Positions 45,525-54,155 of a DNA stretch of 64,000 nt are shown one piece after another. Position 1 is the first letter of the stretch. Every line of letters begins with the position of its first letter. A model generated the notes under the pieces. That model did no database searches. It worked only from the letters and a program-made list of their open reading frames with translations, and was not told the origin of the DNA. The stretch is from the NCBI RefSeq assembly GCF_900114085.1, contig NZ_FORU01000014.1, positions 39,665-103,664 of the forward strand. The letters are read 5' to 3'. A program made the translations under genes and the position numbers. Source of the DNA: Myroides guanonis (GTDB taxonomy: Bacteria; Bacteroidota; Bacteroidia; Flavobacteriales; Flavobacteriaceae).

Positions 45525-47420
45525 ATGAATAAAATTTTAATAGCAATTGCAATACTGAGCACAAGCATATTTACACACGCTCAAAAAAATCCTAACCCGG
45601 GTTATTGGCAACAACGCGTTAACTATCAAATGGATGTTAACATGGATGTTGAGAAATTTACCTATGAGGGAACTCAAAAACTAACGTATTCCAACAATTC
45701 ACCAGACACTCTGAAAAACGTATATTTTCACTTGTATTTCAATGCGTTTCAACCTGGTAGTGATATGGATGCTTTATTACAAAACATCCCTGATCCAGAT
45801 GGTCGAATGGTTACAACACAGACTATTAATGGAGAAAAAGTTTTTGAAAGCAAAATTTCAAAATTAAAACCCAACGAAATAGGTTTTCTAAAAGTAAAAA
45901 ATCTAAGACAAGACGGTGCTTTAGTCGATTCCAAAGTAGTTGGAACAATATTAGAAGTTACCTTAAAGCAACCTATTGCACCAAATAGAAGTACTGTTTT
46001 CACTCTGGATTTCGAAGGACAAGTTCCAACGATGATTCGTAGAGCGGGTAGAAACTCCAAAGAAAATGTGGCTCTTTCAATGGCACAGTGGTATCCAAAA
46101 TTAGCTGAATTTGATTTTGAAGGATGGCATGCTGAACAATATTTAGGAAGAGAATTTCACAGTGTTTGGGGAGATTTTGATGTCAAAATCACACTAGACA
46201 AGTCCTATACAATAGGTTCAACTGGAAATTTAGTAAACAAAAATGAAATAGGACATGGTTATCAAGATACAGGAGTAAAAGTAGAAAACAACAAGAAAAG
46301 TAAAAAGCTAACTTGGCACTTTAATGCTAAGAATGTATTGGACTTCACTTGGGGTGCAGATCCAAACTTCATTCATGATATTTACCCAGGACCTAATGGA
46401 ATGAAACTACATTTCTTATATAAGAATGACCCAAAAATTGTTGAGAACTGGAAAAAACTACAACCATTAACTGCAAAGCTTTTCAATTTTTTCAATGAAA
46501 ATGTGGGTGAATATCCATACAATCAATATTCGATTATTCAAGGAGGAGATGGAGGTATGGAATATTCTATGTGTACCTTAATCACAGGGGGAAGAGACCT
46601 TCCAAGTTTAGTGGGAGTAACAGCTCATGAAGTAGCTCACAGCTGGTTTCAACATGCTTTGGCCACCAACGAAACAAAACACGAATGGATGGATGAAGGA
46701 TTTACTACTTTCATATCTGATCTAGCTATGTTGAGCGTATTAAAAGAAGAGGAGTTATCAGATACAAATCCATTTGGTTCCACTTATAATAGTTACTATA
46801 ATCTTATTTCATTGAATATAGAAGAGCCGCAAACAACACATGCAGATCGCTATGCTTTTAACAGAGCATATAGTGTTGGTTCTTATAGCAAAGGTTCCAT
46901 TTTCTTAACACAGTTGTCTTACCTTATTGGTTGGGATGCTATGATGAAAACATTGAAGACCTATTATAATGACTATAAGTTTACTCATCCAACACCTAAT
47001 GATGTCAAACGAACAGCAGAACGCGTTTCTGGGGCGGTTTTAGACTGGTATTTAGTAGACTGGACCGAAACTACCAACACTATCGATTATGGCATTGAAT
47101 CTGTTCAAGATAATGGAAAAGACTCAACCAAAGTAAATCTAAAAAGAATAGGTAGAATGGGAATGCCTTTAGATATCTTGGTAGTGTATGAAGATGATAG
47201 TATGGAAACTTTTTACGTTCCATTCTCTTCAATGCATTGGACAAAACCAAACCCTTATCCAGAAATAGAAAGAACTGTATTGAATGATTGGGGATGGGCT
47301 AATCCGAATTATAGCTTTTCAATTTCAAAACCTAAAAAAAATATAAAAAGGATATTAATCGACCCGAGTCAATTTATGGCCGATGTTAATCAAGAGAATA
47401 ATCTTTACGAAAGAAAATAA
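45525..47420 (+). CDS. M1 family zinc aminopeptidase, exported
   Basis: A 631-residue gluzincin. The signal peptide ends THAQ at about residue 20. An N-terminal beta-sandwich (about 30-280) precedes the catalytic domain with the substrate-binding GGMEYS motif (the family's GAMEN) and HEVAHSW followed after 18 residues by the third zinc ligand in MDEGF. The conserved tyrosine region lies in AFNRAYSVGSYSKGSIFL. It lacks the long C-terminal helical domain of aminopeptidase N, as in the compact M1 proteins common in Bacteroidetes. It sits between two S8 protease paralogues, but terminators on both sides imply separate transcription. Confidence 0.92.
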   Translation: MNKILIAIAILSTSIFTHAQKNPNPGYWQQRVNYQMDVNMDVEKFTYEGTQKLTYSNNSPDTLKNVYFHLYFNAFQPGSDMDALLQNIPDPDGRMVTTQTINGEKVFESKISKLKPNEIGFLKVKNLRQDGALVDSKVVGTILEVTLKQPIAPNRSTVFTLDFEGQVPTMIRRAGRNSKENVALSMAQWYPKLAEFDFEGWHAEQYLGREFHSVWGDFDVKITLDKSYTIGSTGNLVNKNEIGHGYQDTGVKVENNKKSKKLTWHFNAKNVLDFTWGADPNFIHDIYPGPNGMKLHFLYKNDPKIVENWKKLQPLTAKLFNFFNENVGEYPYNQYSIIQGGDGGMEYSMCTLITGGRDLPSLVGVTAHEVAHSWFQHALATNETKHEWMDEGFTTFISDLAMLSVLKEEELSDTNPFGSTYNSYYNLISLNIEEPQTTHADRYAFNRAYSVGSYSKGSIFLTQLSYLIGWDAMMKTLKTYYNDYKFTHPTPNDVKRTAERVSGAVLDWYLVDWTETTNTIDYGIESVQDNGKDSTKVNLKRIGRMGMPLDILVVYEDDSMETFYVPFSSMHWTKPNPYPEIERTVLNDWGWANPNYSFSISKPKKNIKRILIDPSQFMADVNQENNLYERK

Positions 47421-47423
47421 TTT

Positions 47424-47457
47424 AAAAGAGCTATCATAAAAAGTAGCTCTTTTTTTT
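47424..47457 (+). terminator. Terminator after the M1 peptidase
   Basis: AAAAGAGCTA (47424-47433) pairs with TAGCTCTTTT (47444-47453) around a 10-base loop, followed by more T residues, right after the stop. Confidence 0.9.
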
Positions 47458-47500
47458 GAGCTTCTGCGATAAAAAGATTTAGTTCAAATTGCTAATTAAC

Positions 47501-47542
47501 TGTTAAGTTATATTCTGGTATTAAAATTTAAAATATTTTTAT
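47501..47542 (+). repeat. Upstream element shared by the two S8 protease genes (copy 2)
   Basis: TGTTAAGT (47501-47508) and the 25-base A/T block (47518-47542) match the copy at 43752-43794. The retained identity outside the coding region suggests conserved regulation or a recent duplication. Confidence 0.7.
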
Positions 47543-47570
47543 ATTTAAAATAATACCAAACAAACTTATA

Positions 47571-49181
47571 ATGAAATTAACAAAGAAACTATTATTACCA
47601 ACTCTACTAGCCATTAATCTAGTTAGTTGTAGTACAATTAAAATTGGAACATCTCCCCTACCAATCGCAAATGTAGACAGTTTACCGTCAAAAGAAACTG
47701 ATTTAACCGAGGTACAACTACAAAGATGGAGTCACTTGGACATACTTAGAGATACCATTCCTGGTATGTCTGTTGATCGTGCTTATGAAGAAATATTGAA
47801 AGACAAAAAGACTCCTAAAAAAATTATTGTTGCTGTTATAGACTCTGGAGTTGATATTAATCATGAAGATTTAAAAGATCAAATTTGGGCAAACCCAAAA
47901 GAAATAGCTGCTAATGGAATCGATGACGATAAAAATGGCTATATCGATGATATTCACGGATGGAACTTTCTAGGAAAATCAACACTTGCAAACTTTGAAT
48001 TCATCCGTTTTTTAAGAAGAGGTGATGACAGAACAGAAGAATATAAAAAAGCCTTAGCAAAAAGAGAAGAGACCAAAAATAATATGGAATACCAGTTAGC
48101 TATGTTTAGGTCTATACTTAGATTAGAGAATCACGATAAACTTATGGAGTACTTGGGAATTAAAGATTATACCCTTGAAGATTTAGACAAGATACCATCC
48201 ACAGCACCTCAAGATATTCAAGACGCTAAAGAGATAATGTATAATACTCTACAAACAACAAGTTCGAAGGCAATAAACAGCTCGATGGATATGATAAACA
48301 ATACTTTAAATTATAAGTTAAATATTGATTTCGACAACAGGAAACTATTGGTAGGCGACAATCCGAGTGACATAAACGACAAATATTACGGTAATAATGA
48401 TGTGTTAGGAAATATAGAACATGCTAAACACGGTACACACGTTGCTGGAATCATAGCTCAAAAAAGAAATAATAATCTTGGAGGAGATGGAATCGCTTCA
48501 GAAGTAGTTGAGATAATGCCAATTCGAGCAGTACCAGATGGAGATGAGTATGATAAAGATATTGCTTTAGCGATTCGATATGCAGCAGATAACGGAGCCA
48601 AAATAATCAACGGAAGTTTTGGAAAATACTATGACGAAAATAGTCAATGGGTAATAGATGCGATACTTTATGCAGAGAAAAAAGATGTGCTTATCGTAAT
48701 TGGAGCGGGAAATGATGGCTTGGATTTAGATTCTAATGGAGGAATCAATCACTATCCCAATGACAGAATCAATAATGGTCCAGAAATATCATCTAATGTT
48801 TTGATGGTAGGGGCCTTAAAACCTGAATTCAGCAAAGACCTTGTCGCTTCGTTTTCAAATTTTGGACAATATGACCTTGATATCTTTGCGCCAGGGGTTC
48901 AGATTTACTCATCTACCCCATCAAATACTTATGAGAAATTAGACGGTACATCTATGGCAGCACCAAATGCCACTGGAGTTGCGGCACTAATTCGTGCATA
49001 CTATCCAAAACTTAATGCCTCAGAAGTTAAAAGAATACTTATGGATTCAGGAGTCTCTGTTAACAAAGAAGTTAAAATGGGTGACAAGAAAGAACGCAAT
49101 TTCTCTGAAGCTTCAAAATCAGGGAAAATGATTAATGCTTATAATGCTTTACTTATGGCCCAAAAATGTTCTAAAAACTAA
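47571..49181 (+). CDS. S8 (subtilase) family serine protease, lipoprotein, copy 2
   Basis: A 536-residue paralogue of the protease at 43821. It has a lipobox LVSC (C20), D91 in AVIDSGV, His in HGTHVAG and Ser in GTSMAAPNATG, so the triad is intact. The two proteins align end to end with almost no length change. They are near-identical around the active site (DGDEYDKDIAL, RYAADNGAK) but strongly diverged in the Asp-His insertion (about 145-265), the likely substrate-selecting part. It is expressed from the same kind of upstream element and ends at its own terminator. Confidence 0.92.
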   Translation: MKLTKKLLLPTLLAINLVSCSTIKIGTSPLPIANVDSLPSKETDLTEVQLQRWSHLDILRDTIPGMSVDRAYEEILKDKKTPKKIIVAVIDSGVDINHEDLKDQIWANPKEIAANGIDDDKNGYIDDIHGWNFLGKSTLANFEFIRFLRRGDDRTEEYKKALAKREETKNNMEYQLAMFRSILRLENHDKLMEYLGIKDYTLEDLDKIPSTAPQDIQDAKEIMYNTLQTTSSKAINSSMDMINNTLNYKLNIDFDNRKLLVGDNPSDINDKYYGNNDVLGNIEHAKHGTHVAGIIAQKRNNNLGGDGIASEVVEIMPIRAVPDGDEYDKDIALAIRYAADNGAKIINGSFGKYYDENSQWVIDAILYAEKKDVLIVIGAGNDGLDLDSNGGINHYPNDRINNGPEISSNVLMVGALKPEFSKDLVASFSNFGQYDLDIFAPGVQIYSSTPSNTYEKLDGTSMAAPNATGVAALIRAYYPKLNASEVKRILMDSGVSVNKEVKMGDKKERNFSEASKSGKMINAYNALLMAQKCSKN

Positions 49182-49234
49182 AACAATCTAACCAAAAAAT
49201 AAACAGAATTAATTATCTACTATTGGTAAAAATG

Positions 49235-49272
49235 AAAGCGAGTTATCTTCAAACGATAGCTCGTTTTTTTTT
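49235..49272 (+). terminator. Terminator after S8 protease copy 2
   Basis: CGAGTTATC (49239-49247) pairs with GATAGCTCG (49255-49263) with one G-T pair, flanked by AAAG and a run of nine T. Confidence 0.9.
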
Positions 49273-49295
49273 AAATTATAATAGAAAGCTTTTTT

Positions 49296-49303
49296 TACCT
49301 TTG
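49296..49303 (+). promoter_or_regulatory. -7 promoter element for rnpA with almost no leader
   Basis: TACCTTTG matches TAnnTTTG and ends only 4 bases before the rnpA ATG at 49308. If used, transcription would start at about the start codon or just inside it, giving a leaderless message or requiring another promoter. Confidence 0.5.
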
Positions 49304-49307
49304 TCCA

Positions 49308-49703
49308 ATGCAAAATCACCCGTTTAAATACCCTAAGGCAGAGCGCTTAAAAAGTAGAATCACAATAGATGAGATGTTTTCAAGCGGAAAGTCCGTTGGT
49401 AAATATCCGTTGCGATTGGTATTTATACCTATCGCAAACACAAACAACCTTCCTTTACAGGTAGGAGTTTCTGTTTCTAAACGCAATTTTAAACGTGCTG
49501 TTGATAGAAATTATTACAAACGTCTTCTTAGAGAAGCCTATCGATTAAATAAACACTTATTATTAAGTGACCTTGATCAGCCCTATGCAATTATGTTTTT
49601 TTATCAAACCAAAGAAAGGCTTACTTATGCAGAGATTGAAACCAAGACCATTAGACTCTTTGAGAAATTTAATGAATTTATTAAAAAAAATGCACCCGAG
49701 TAG
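49308..49703 (+). CDS. rnpA: Ribonuclease P protein component
   Basis: A 131-residue basic protein that assists RNase P RNA in tRNA 5' maturation. The diagnostic RNP helix is VGVSVSKRNFKRAVDRNYYKRLLREAYR (residues about 48-75, quoted in family terms as the RNR motif region). Its length is usual. In many bacteria rpmH lies immediately upstream, but here the upstream gene is an S8 protease and no rpmH is seen. Confidence 0.95.
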   Translation: MQNHPFKYPKAERLKSRITIDEMFSSGKSVGKYPLRLVFIPIANTNNLPLQVGVSVSKRNFKRAVDRNYYKRLLREAYRLNKHLLLSDLDQPYAIMFFYQTKERLTYAEIETKTIRLFEKFNEFIKKNAPE

Positions 49704-49907
49704 TTGATGTTATTTTTTCATCTTTTACTTGCAATTATTTAATTATAAAAACAATCAGGGAACTATTTAAAATTTAATACTTGATTTTATTACTTTAGTT
49801 TTAAAATTCATAATCACCCGCCTCTATTTTCAATCTCAAAAAGGTTAAAAAGAAGACGAGCCATTACGAGGAATTAGTAAAATAGTATTCATAAAACTCG
49901 CTCACTA

Positions 49908-51884
49908 TTGAACACAGAAGCCCATTCAAACACGGTAAACAAAGTATCCTTAGGAACTCTATTAGTTACACTCGGAATTATATTTGGTGATATAGGTACA
50001 TCCCCTCTTTATGTTATGAAAGCCATAATGGGAAAGGAAGTCATAAAAGAAGAAATTGTTTTAGGGGCTATTTCGTGTGTTTTTTGGACACTTACACTTC
50101 AAACCACTATAAAATACGTTTTACTAACACTAAAAGCAGACAATAATGGAGAGGGTGGTATATTTTCATTATATACTTTAGTAAAACGATTTCGAAAAAA
50201 ATGGTTAATTGTTCCAGCTATCATTGGTGGTAGTGCCTTACTAGCAGACGGAATCATCACCCCTCCTATCTCAATATCATCAGCTATTGAAGGGTTGCAA
50301 ATCTACAATCCCGATTTGAAAACGGTGCCTATTGTCATTGGAATCATATTTGGAATTTTTACCATACAGCAATTTGGAACAAAATTTATTGGTAAATTCT
50401 TTGGTCCATTAATGCTTATCTGGTTCTTGATGTTGGGTACATTAGGTATGTATCAACTATTAGGAGATTTTCATGTATTAAAAGCCTTAAACCCATATTA
50501 TGCAATCCACTTACTATCTATTCATTCAGAAGGTTATTTTGTTTTAGGGTTTGTGTTTTTATGTACTACTGGAGCAGAAGCACTATACAGTGATTTAGGA
50601 CATTGTGGTATTAAAAACATAAGACTTAGTTGGATTTTTGTAAAGTTGATGTTAGTAATAAACTATTTTGGTCAAGGAGCTTATTTGATAAACAATAGCG
50701 GAAAAACACTGTCTTTTCTAACAGCAAATCCCGATGCTCCTGGTAATCCTTTTTACCTCATCATGCCTGAATGGTTTCTACCTATAGGAATTACGATTGC
50801 AACAGTTGCAGCCATAATTGCTTCACAAGCATTAATAAGTGGATCTTTCACTTTAATTAACGAGGCAATACGACTAAACTTATGGCCAAAAGTTCGAGTG
50901 AAATTTCCAACAAACATAAAAGGACAACTTTACATACCTTCCATTAACTGGATGTTGTGTATTGGATGTGTATTCGTAGTTCTACATTTTAGAGAATCTG
51001 GAAATATGGAAGCTGCATATGGTTTGGCAATCACTATGTGTATGTTAATGACTACTATACTTTTGACTTATTACATGATTCTAAAGCGATACAACCCATT
51101 TCTTATTGTATTTATAGTAATGGTTTATGGAACAATTGAGTTAACATTTTTCATAGCAAATATTCAAAAATTCTTCCACGGTGGTTATGTTTCCATACTT
51201 ATAGCAGGTCTATTAGCATTTACTATGGTCATAAACTTTCTTGGTAAAAAAATACGTAAGAACTACACTGCTTTTGTTAAAATTGAGGAATACAAAACCG
51301 TGTTAGTTGACATCAGTAAAGACCATACGATTCCAAAATATGCAACGAATCTAATCTATTTAACAAACGCTACGAGTCAAGACGAAATAGAATCCAAAAT
51401 CATGTATTCTATTCTTCAAAAAAGACCAAAAAGAGCAGATAATTACTGGTTCTTGCATGTCAACGTAAGTGACGAACCTTATAAAATGGAATATAAAGTC
51501 AGAAAAATTGGTAGTGACAACTTAATTAGAGTTGACTTTTATTTAGGCTTCCGTATAGCACCAAAAATAAACGTATTACTTAAAAAAGTAGTTACAGACA
51601 TGGTTGAGTCGGGAGAGATAGATGTAACGAGTAGATATGAATCTCTTTACAAAAACAATATTTTAGGTGATTTCAAATATGTACTTATCGAAAAATTAGT
51701 ATCTTACGACAATGATTTACCCGTAGTAGATACTATTATTTTAGATATCTACGAATGGATTAAGAAAATAAGTTTGTCTGAGGAGAAAGCTTTTGGGTTA
51801 GATAGTAGCTCTGTTAAAATAGAATACTTTCCAATGATTATAAAACCAATAGAAGATGTTCCTCTGACTCGAAGGTATAAATAG
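49908..51884 (+). CDS. kup: KUP-family potassium uptake transporter
   Basis: A 658-residue inner-membrane K+:H+ symporter. The N-terminal LGIIFGDIGTSPLYV, NGEGGIFSLYTL, SALLADGIITPPISISSAIEG and YDLGHCG-like YSDLGHCG motifs are those of KUP/HAK proteins. About 12 hydrophobic segments span residues 15-430, followed by a cytosolic C-terminal domain. It starts with TTG at 49908: an in-frame stop lies at 49878-49880 and no ATG occurs before the conserved first helix. An OmpA-family gene follows 5 bases later. There is no clear promoter in the 204-bp region after rnpA. Confidence 0.94.
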   Translation: MNTEAHSNTVNKVSLGTLLVTLGIIFGDIGTSPLYVMKAIMGKEVIKEEIVLGAISCVFWTLTLQTTIKYVLLTLKADNNGEGGIFSLYTLVKRFRKKWLIVPAIIGGSALLADGIITPPISISSAIEGLQIYNPDLKTVPIVIGIIFGIFTIQQFGTKFIGKFFGPLMLIWFLMLGTLGMYQLLGDFHVLKALNPYYAIHLLSIHSEGYFVLGFVFLCTTGAEALYSDLGHCGIKNIRLSWIFVKLMLVINYFGQGAYLINNSGKTLSFLTANPDAPGNPFYLIMPEWFLPIGITIATVAAIIASQALISGSFTLINEAIRLNLWPKVRVKFPTNIKGQLYIPSINWMLCIGCVFVVLHFRESGNMEAAYGLAITMCMLMTTILLTYYMILKRYNPFLIVFIVMVYGTIELTFFIANIQKFFHGGYVSILIAGLLAFTMVINFLGKKIRKNYTAFVKIEEYKTVLVDISKDHTIPKYATNLIYLTNATSQDEIESKIMYSILQKRPKRADNYWFLHVNVSDEPYKMEYKVRKIGSDNLIRVDFYLGFRIAPKINVLLKKVVTDMVESGEIDVTSRYESLYKNNILGDFKYVLIEKLVSYDNDLPVVDTIILDIYEWIKKISLSEEKAFGLDSSSVKIEYFPMIIKPIEDVPLTRRYK

Positions 51885-51889
51885 TCTCT

Positions 51890-52711
51890 ATGAACGCGTT
51901 TTGTTTAGCTCTAACAGGTTTGATTCTTTTTTCTTGCACTACTGTTTTTGGTCAAGAAAAGACTGTACATTCTGTGTACTTTGATTTTGATAAGGATAGA
52001 ATTCGACAAACCGAGCTTCCAAACCTTTTGGAATTCATCCAAGATATTGACACAACAAGAATAGAAACCATTGAAATATTTGGTTATTGTGATGACAGAG
52101 GAAAGGATCAATATAACTACGCATTATCCGAAAGACGTGCAGAGGCAATCAAAAAAGAAATAATAAATAAAGGAATTAGAAATAAAGTTATTGTAACTAT
52201 TGAAGGGAAAGGTCGAGTAATGATTGATCAAGACTACGCCAAAGACCTTACTAAACTTCGACAAAAAAACCGTAGAGTTGATGTAATTCTTAATTTCCTT
52301 GAAATACCCTATGAAGAACAACCCGGAGTATATACTCAACTAAATGATACTCTTCGAGAAGGAGATCGAGTAATACTTCAAAACATTCAATTTGAACAAG
52401 GTAGAAGTCGTTTAAAAGGAAAATCAAAAAAAGAACTACGTCAAATAGCTAAAGAATTGCGTAAACAACCCCATTTGAGTTTTGAAATTCACGGTCATAT
52501 TTGTTGTACTCCTAAACGCTATACAGAAGCTTTTGATAAAGACACTCACAAAAGAGAACTATCACACAATAGAGCTAAACAAGTATATGAATATCTTCTT
52601 ACTCAAAAAGTAGATAAAAAAAGAATGAAGTTTTTTGGGTGTGGAAATATATATCCTTTAAATCTTACCCCAGATTTAGACCGAAGAGTTGAGTTTTTAA
52701 TAACGGAATAA
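51890..52711 (+). CDS. Exported protein with two OmpA-like domains
   Basis: A 273-residue envelope protein with a signal segment ending VFGQ (about residue 22; a possible lipobox FSC is less convincing). Domain 1 (about 28-130) has VYFDFDKDRIRQTELPNL and EIFGYCDDRGKDQYNYALSERRA. Domain 2 (about 150-270) has IQFEQGRSRLKGKSKKEL and FEIHGHICCTPKRY. The peptidoglycan-contact Asp and Arg pattern (D...NxxLSxxRA) is retained in both halves (DQYNYALSERRA and HKRELSHNRA, the second partly degenerate). It is translated almost directly after kup (5-base gap). Two peptidoglycan-binding modules in tandem are unusual, and the function is unknown. Confidence 0.8.
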   Translation: MNAFCLALTGLILFSCTTVFGQEKTVHSVYFDFDKDRIRQTELPNLLEFIQDIDTTRIETIEIFGYCDDRGKDQYNYALSERRAEAIKKEIINKGIRNKVIVTIEGKGRVMIDQDYAKDLTKLRQKNRRVDVILNFLEIPYEEQPGVYTQLNDTLREGDRVILQNIQFEQGRSRLKGKSKKELRQIAKELRKQPHLSFEIHGHICCTPKRYTEAFDKDTHKRELSHNRAKQVYEYLLTQKVDKKRMKFFGCGNIYPLNLTPDLDRRVEFLITE

Positions 52712-52712
52712 A

Positions 52713-53165
52713 TTAATCAATACGCATTTGAATATGTGGAATACCATCCTCAAGGTAACTTTCAGATGTCACTCTAAAACCATGACTTTTATAGAACTCG
52801 CTTAAATGTTCTTGCGCACCTATTTCAATACTATGCGTAGCATAGTTTTCATTGATGTAACGCAATGCTTGTTTTATCAACTGATTTCCAAAACCGAATT
52901 TTCTGTATTCTTTTTCTACTATTACACGACCTATACAAGCCGCATTATCGTATTTAACACCGTAATTAAACAACCTTGCATAAGCAACCAGTTTTGCTCC
53001 ATCCCAAAACATAAGATGGTCTGCTTTATCATCCGAAGAATCAATGTCCTCATAAACGCAGTTTTGCTCCACTATAAAAACTTTATTTCTCAAAGCTAAT
53101 ACTTCGTATAGCTCTTCTAATAAAAGCTCTTTAAAAGGCTTTATTTCAATTCTTATGTTATTCAT
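52713..53165 (-). CDS. GNAT acetyltransferase, ElaA-like
   Basis: A 150-residue acetyltransferase. The N-terminal FKELLLEELYEVLALRNKVFIVEQNCVYEDID is the ElaA signature. The acetyl-CoA loop is EKEYRKFGFGNQLI, and FYKSHGFRVTSESYLEDGIPHIQM ends the fold. The substrate is unknown. Its start overlaps the end of the DUF4837 gene by 8 bases, so the two are translationally coupled. It converges on the double-OmpA gene with one base between them. Confidence 0.88.
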   Translation of the reverse strand: MNNIRIEIKPFKELLLEELYEVLALRNKVFIVEQNCVYEDIDSSDDKADHLMFWDGAKLVAYARLFNYGVKYDNAACIGRVIVEKEYRKFGFGNQLIKQALRYINENYATHSIEIGAQEHLSEFYKSHGFRVTSESYLEDGIPHIQMRID

Positions 53166-54141
53166 GAAAATTTACTGTTTTAATAATCGCTTCTAGTTCA
53201 AATAGCAATTCTCGCTTAGTCAATGAAGGGTTATAGGTAAAACCTTCAATGAAAAGATATCTATTGAAATAATCATCTCTTATAACATAACACAAATATG
53301 AACCACTCATAAAGCTTTTACGCATGTCCCAAGTTCCTTTTAATTCAAACGCTTGTAGATTGTCTAAAACTAATTTCTTATTGAAAGGTGCAAAACCTTC
53401 ATCTGTTTTCATAAAGGAATTTGGTTCAGTACCATGAACATACAAAGCAGCTATGGAATCCTTAACCTCAACGATGTTTTCAATTATTGATTTTGAATTT
53501 TCAATTCTATCAATACTTACTTCATAAAGCAATAAATTACTATTTCCAGATGCTATATCCTTTTTAATCCAAATAAAATTATCTTCTTGTAAAACGTATT
53601 TGTACGTATCTGGAATCACCATTTTTACCCCAAATACATCCTGTAAAACAGTATCATCTAATTTAGATCCTCTTTTTATTTTATGTTGCATTTCATTGAT
53701 TTCAAAATTCAAAAAAGTAGAGATAATAGAGTCTACATTAATTTTAAATTCGTCAATCATTTCTTCAGCAGAAGGAGCTTGGATGGTAAAAACATTTTGA
53801 GGAGTTGCATATTTACTGCGTTCTAATGTAAATAAGCAATCTGATTCTTCATCCATAATAATTAGATTTCGAGCTAATTTATTCTTATCAACAAATATTC
53901 TGGGAGAAAATTGTTCAATTATAAACAGTGGTTCAGAAGGGATGATTCCATCTAAAGAAGCAGCGAGATACTTTCTAATACTGTCACCCGTTTCTGTGTT
54001 CCAAAGCGAATCTTTTAAAACGAGTGTAAGATGATTAAATTCTCCTTGTGAGTCTTTTAGTTTAGATGCGCCTTCTTGTGTCTTCTCCTTACAAGAAAAC
54101 AATAACAAAATAAAACTCACAAGGAAAAAATACTTTTTCAA
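53158..54141 (-). CDS. DUF4837 lipoprotein
   Basis: A 327-residue protein of the Bacteroidetes-specific DUF4837 family. The lipobox LFSC (C17) is followed by KEKTQEG. The body is soluble alpha/beta with GSYLCYVIRDDYFNRYLFIEGFTYNP near the C-terminus, which typifies the family. Its function is unknown. It sits in a minus-strand run pgk - lytic transglycosylase - DUF4837 - GNAT with gaps of 46, 14 and -8 bases, an arrangement suggesting a cell-envelope role linked to the transglycosylase. Confidence 0.85.
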   Translation of the reverse strand: MKKYFFLVSFILLLFSCKEKTQEGASKLKDSQGEFNHLTLVLKDSLWNTETGDSIRKYLAASLDGIIPSEPLFIIEQFSPRIFVDKNKLARNLIIMDEESDCLFTLERSKYATPQNVFTIQAPSAEEMIDEFKINVDSIISTFLNFEINEMQHKIKRGSKLDDTVLQDVFGVKMVIPDTYKYVLQEDNFIWIKKDIASGNSNLLLYEVSIDRIENSKSIIENIVEVKDSIAALYVHGTEPNSFMKTDEGFAPFNKKLVLDNLQAFELKGTWDMRKSFMSGSYLCYVIRDDYFNRYLFIEGFTYNPSLTKRELLFELEAIIKTVNFHE

Positions 54142-54155
54142 AAATATAGAATGGA

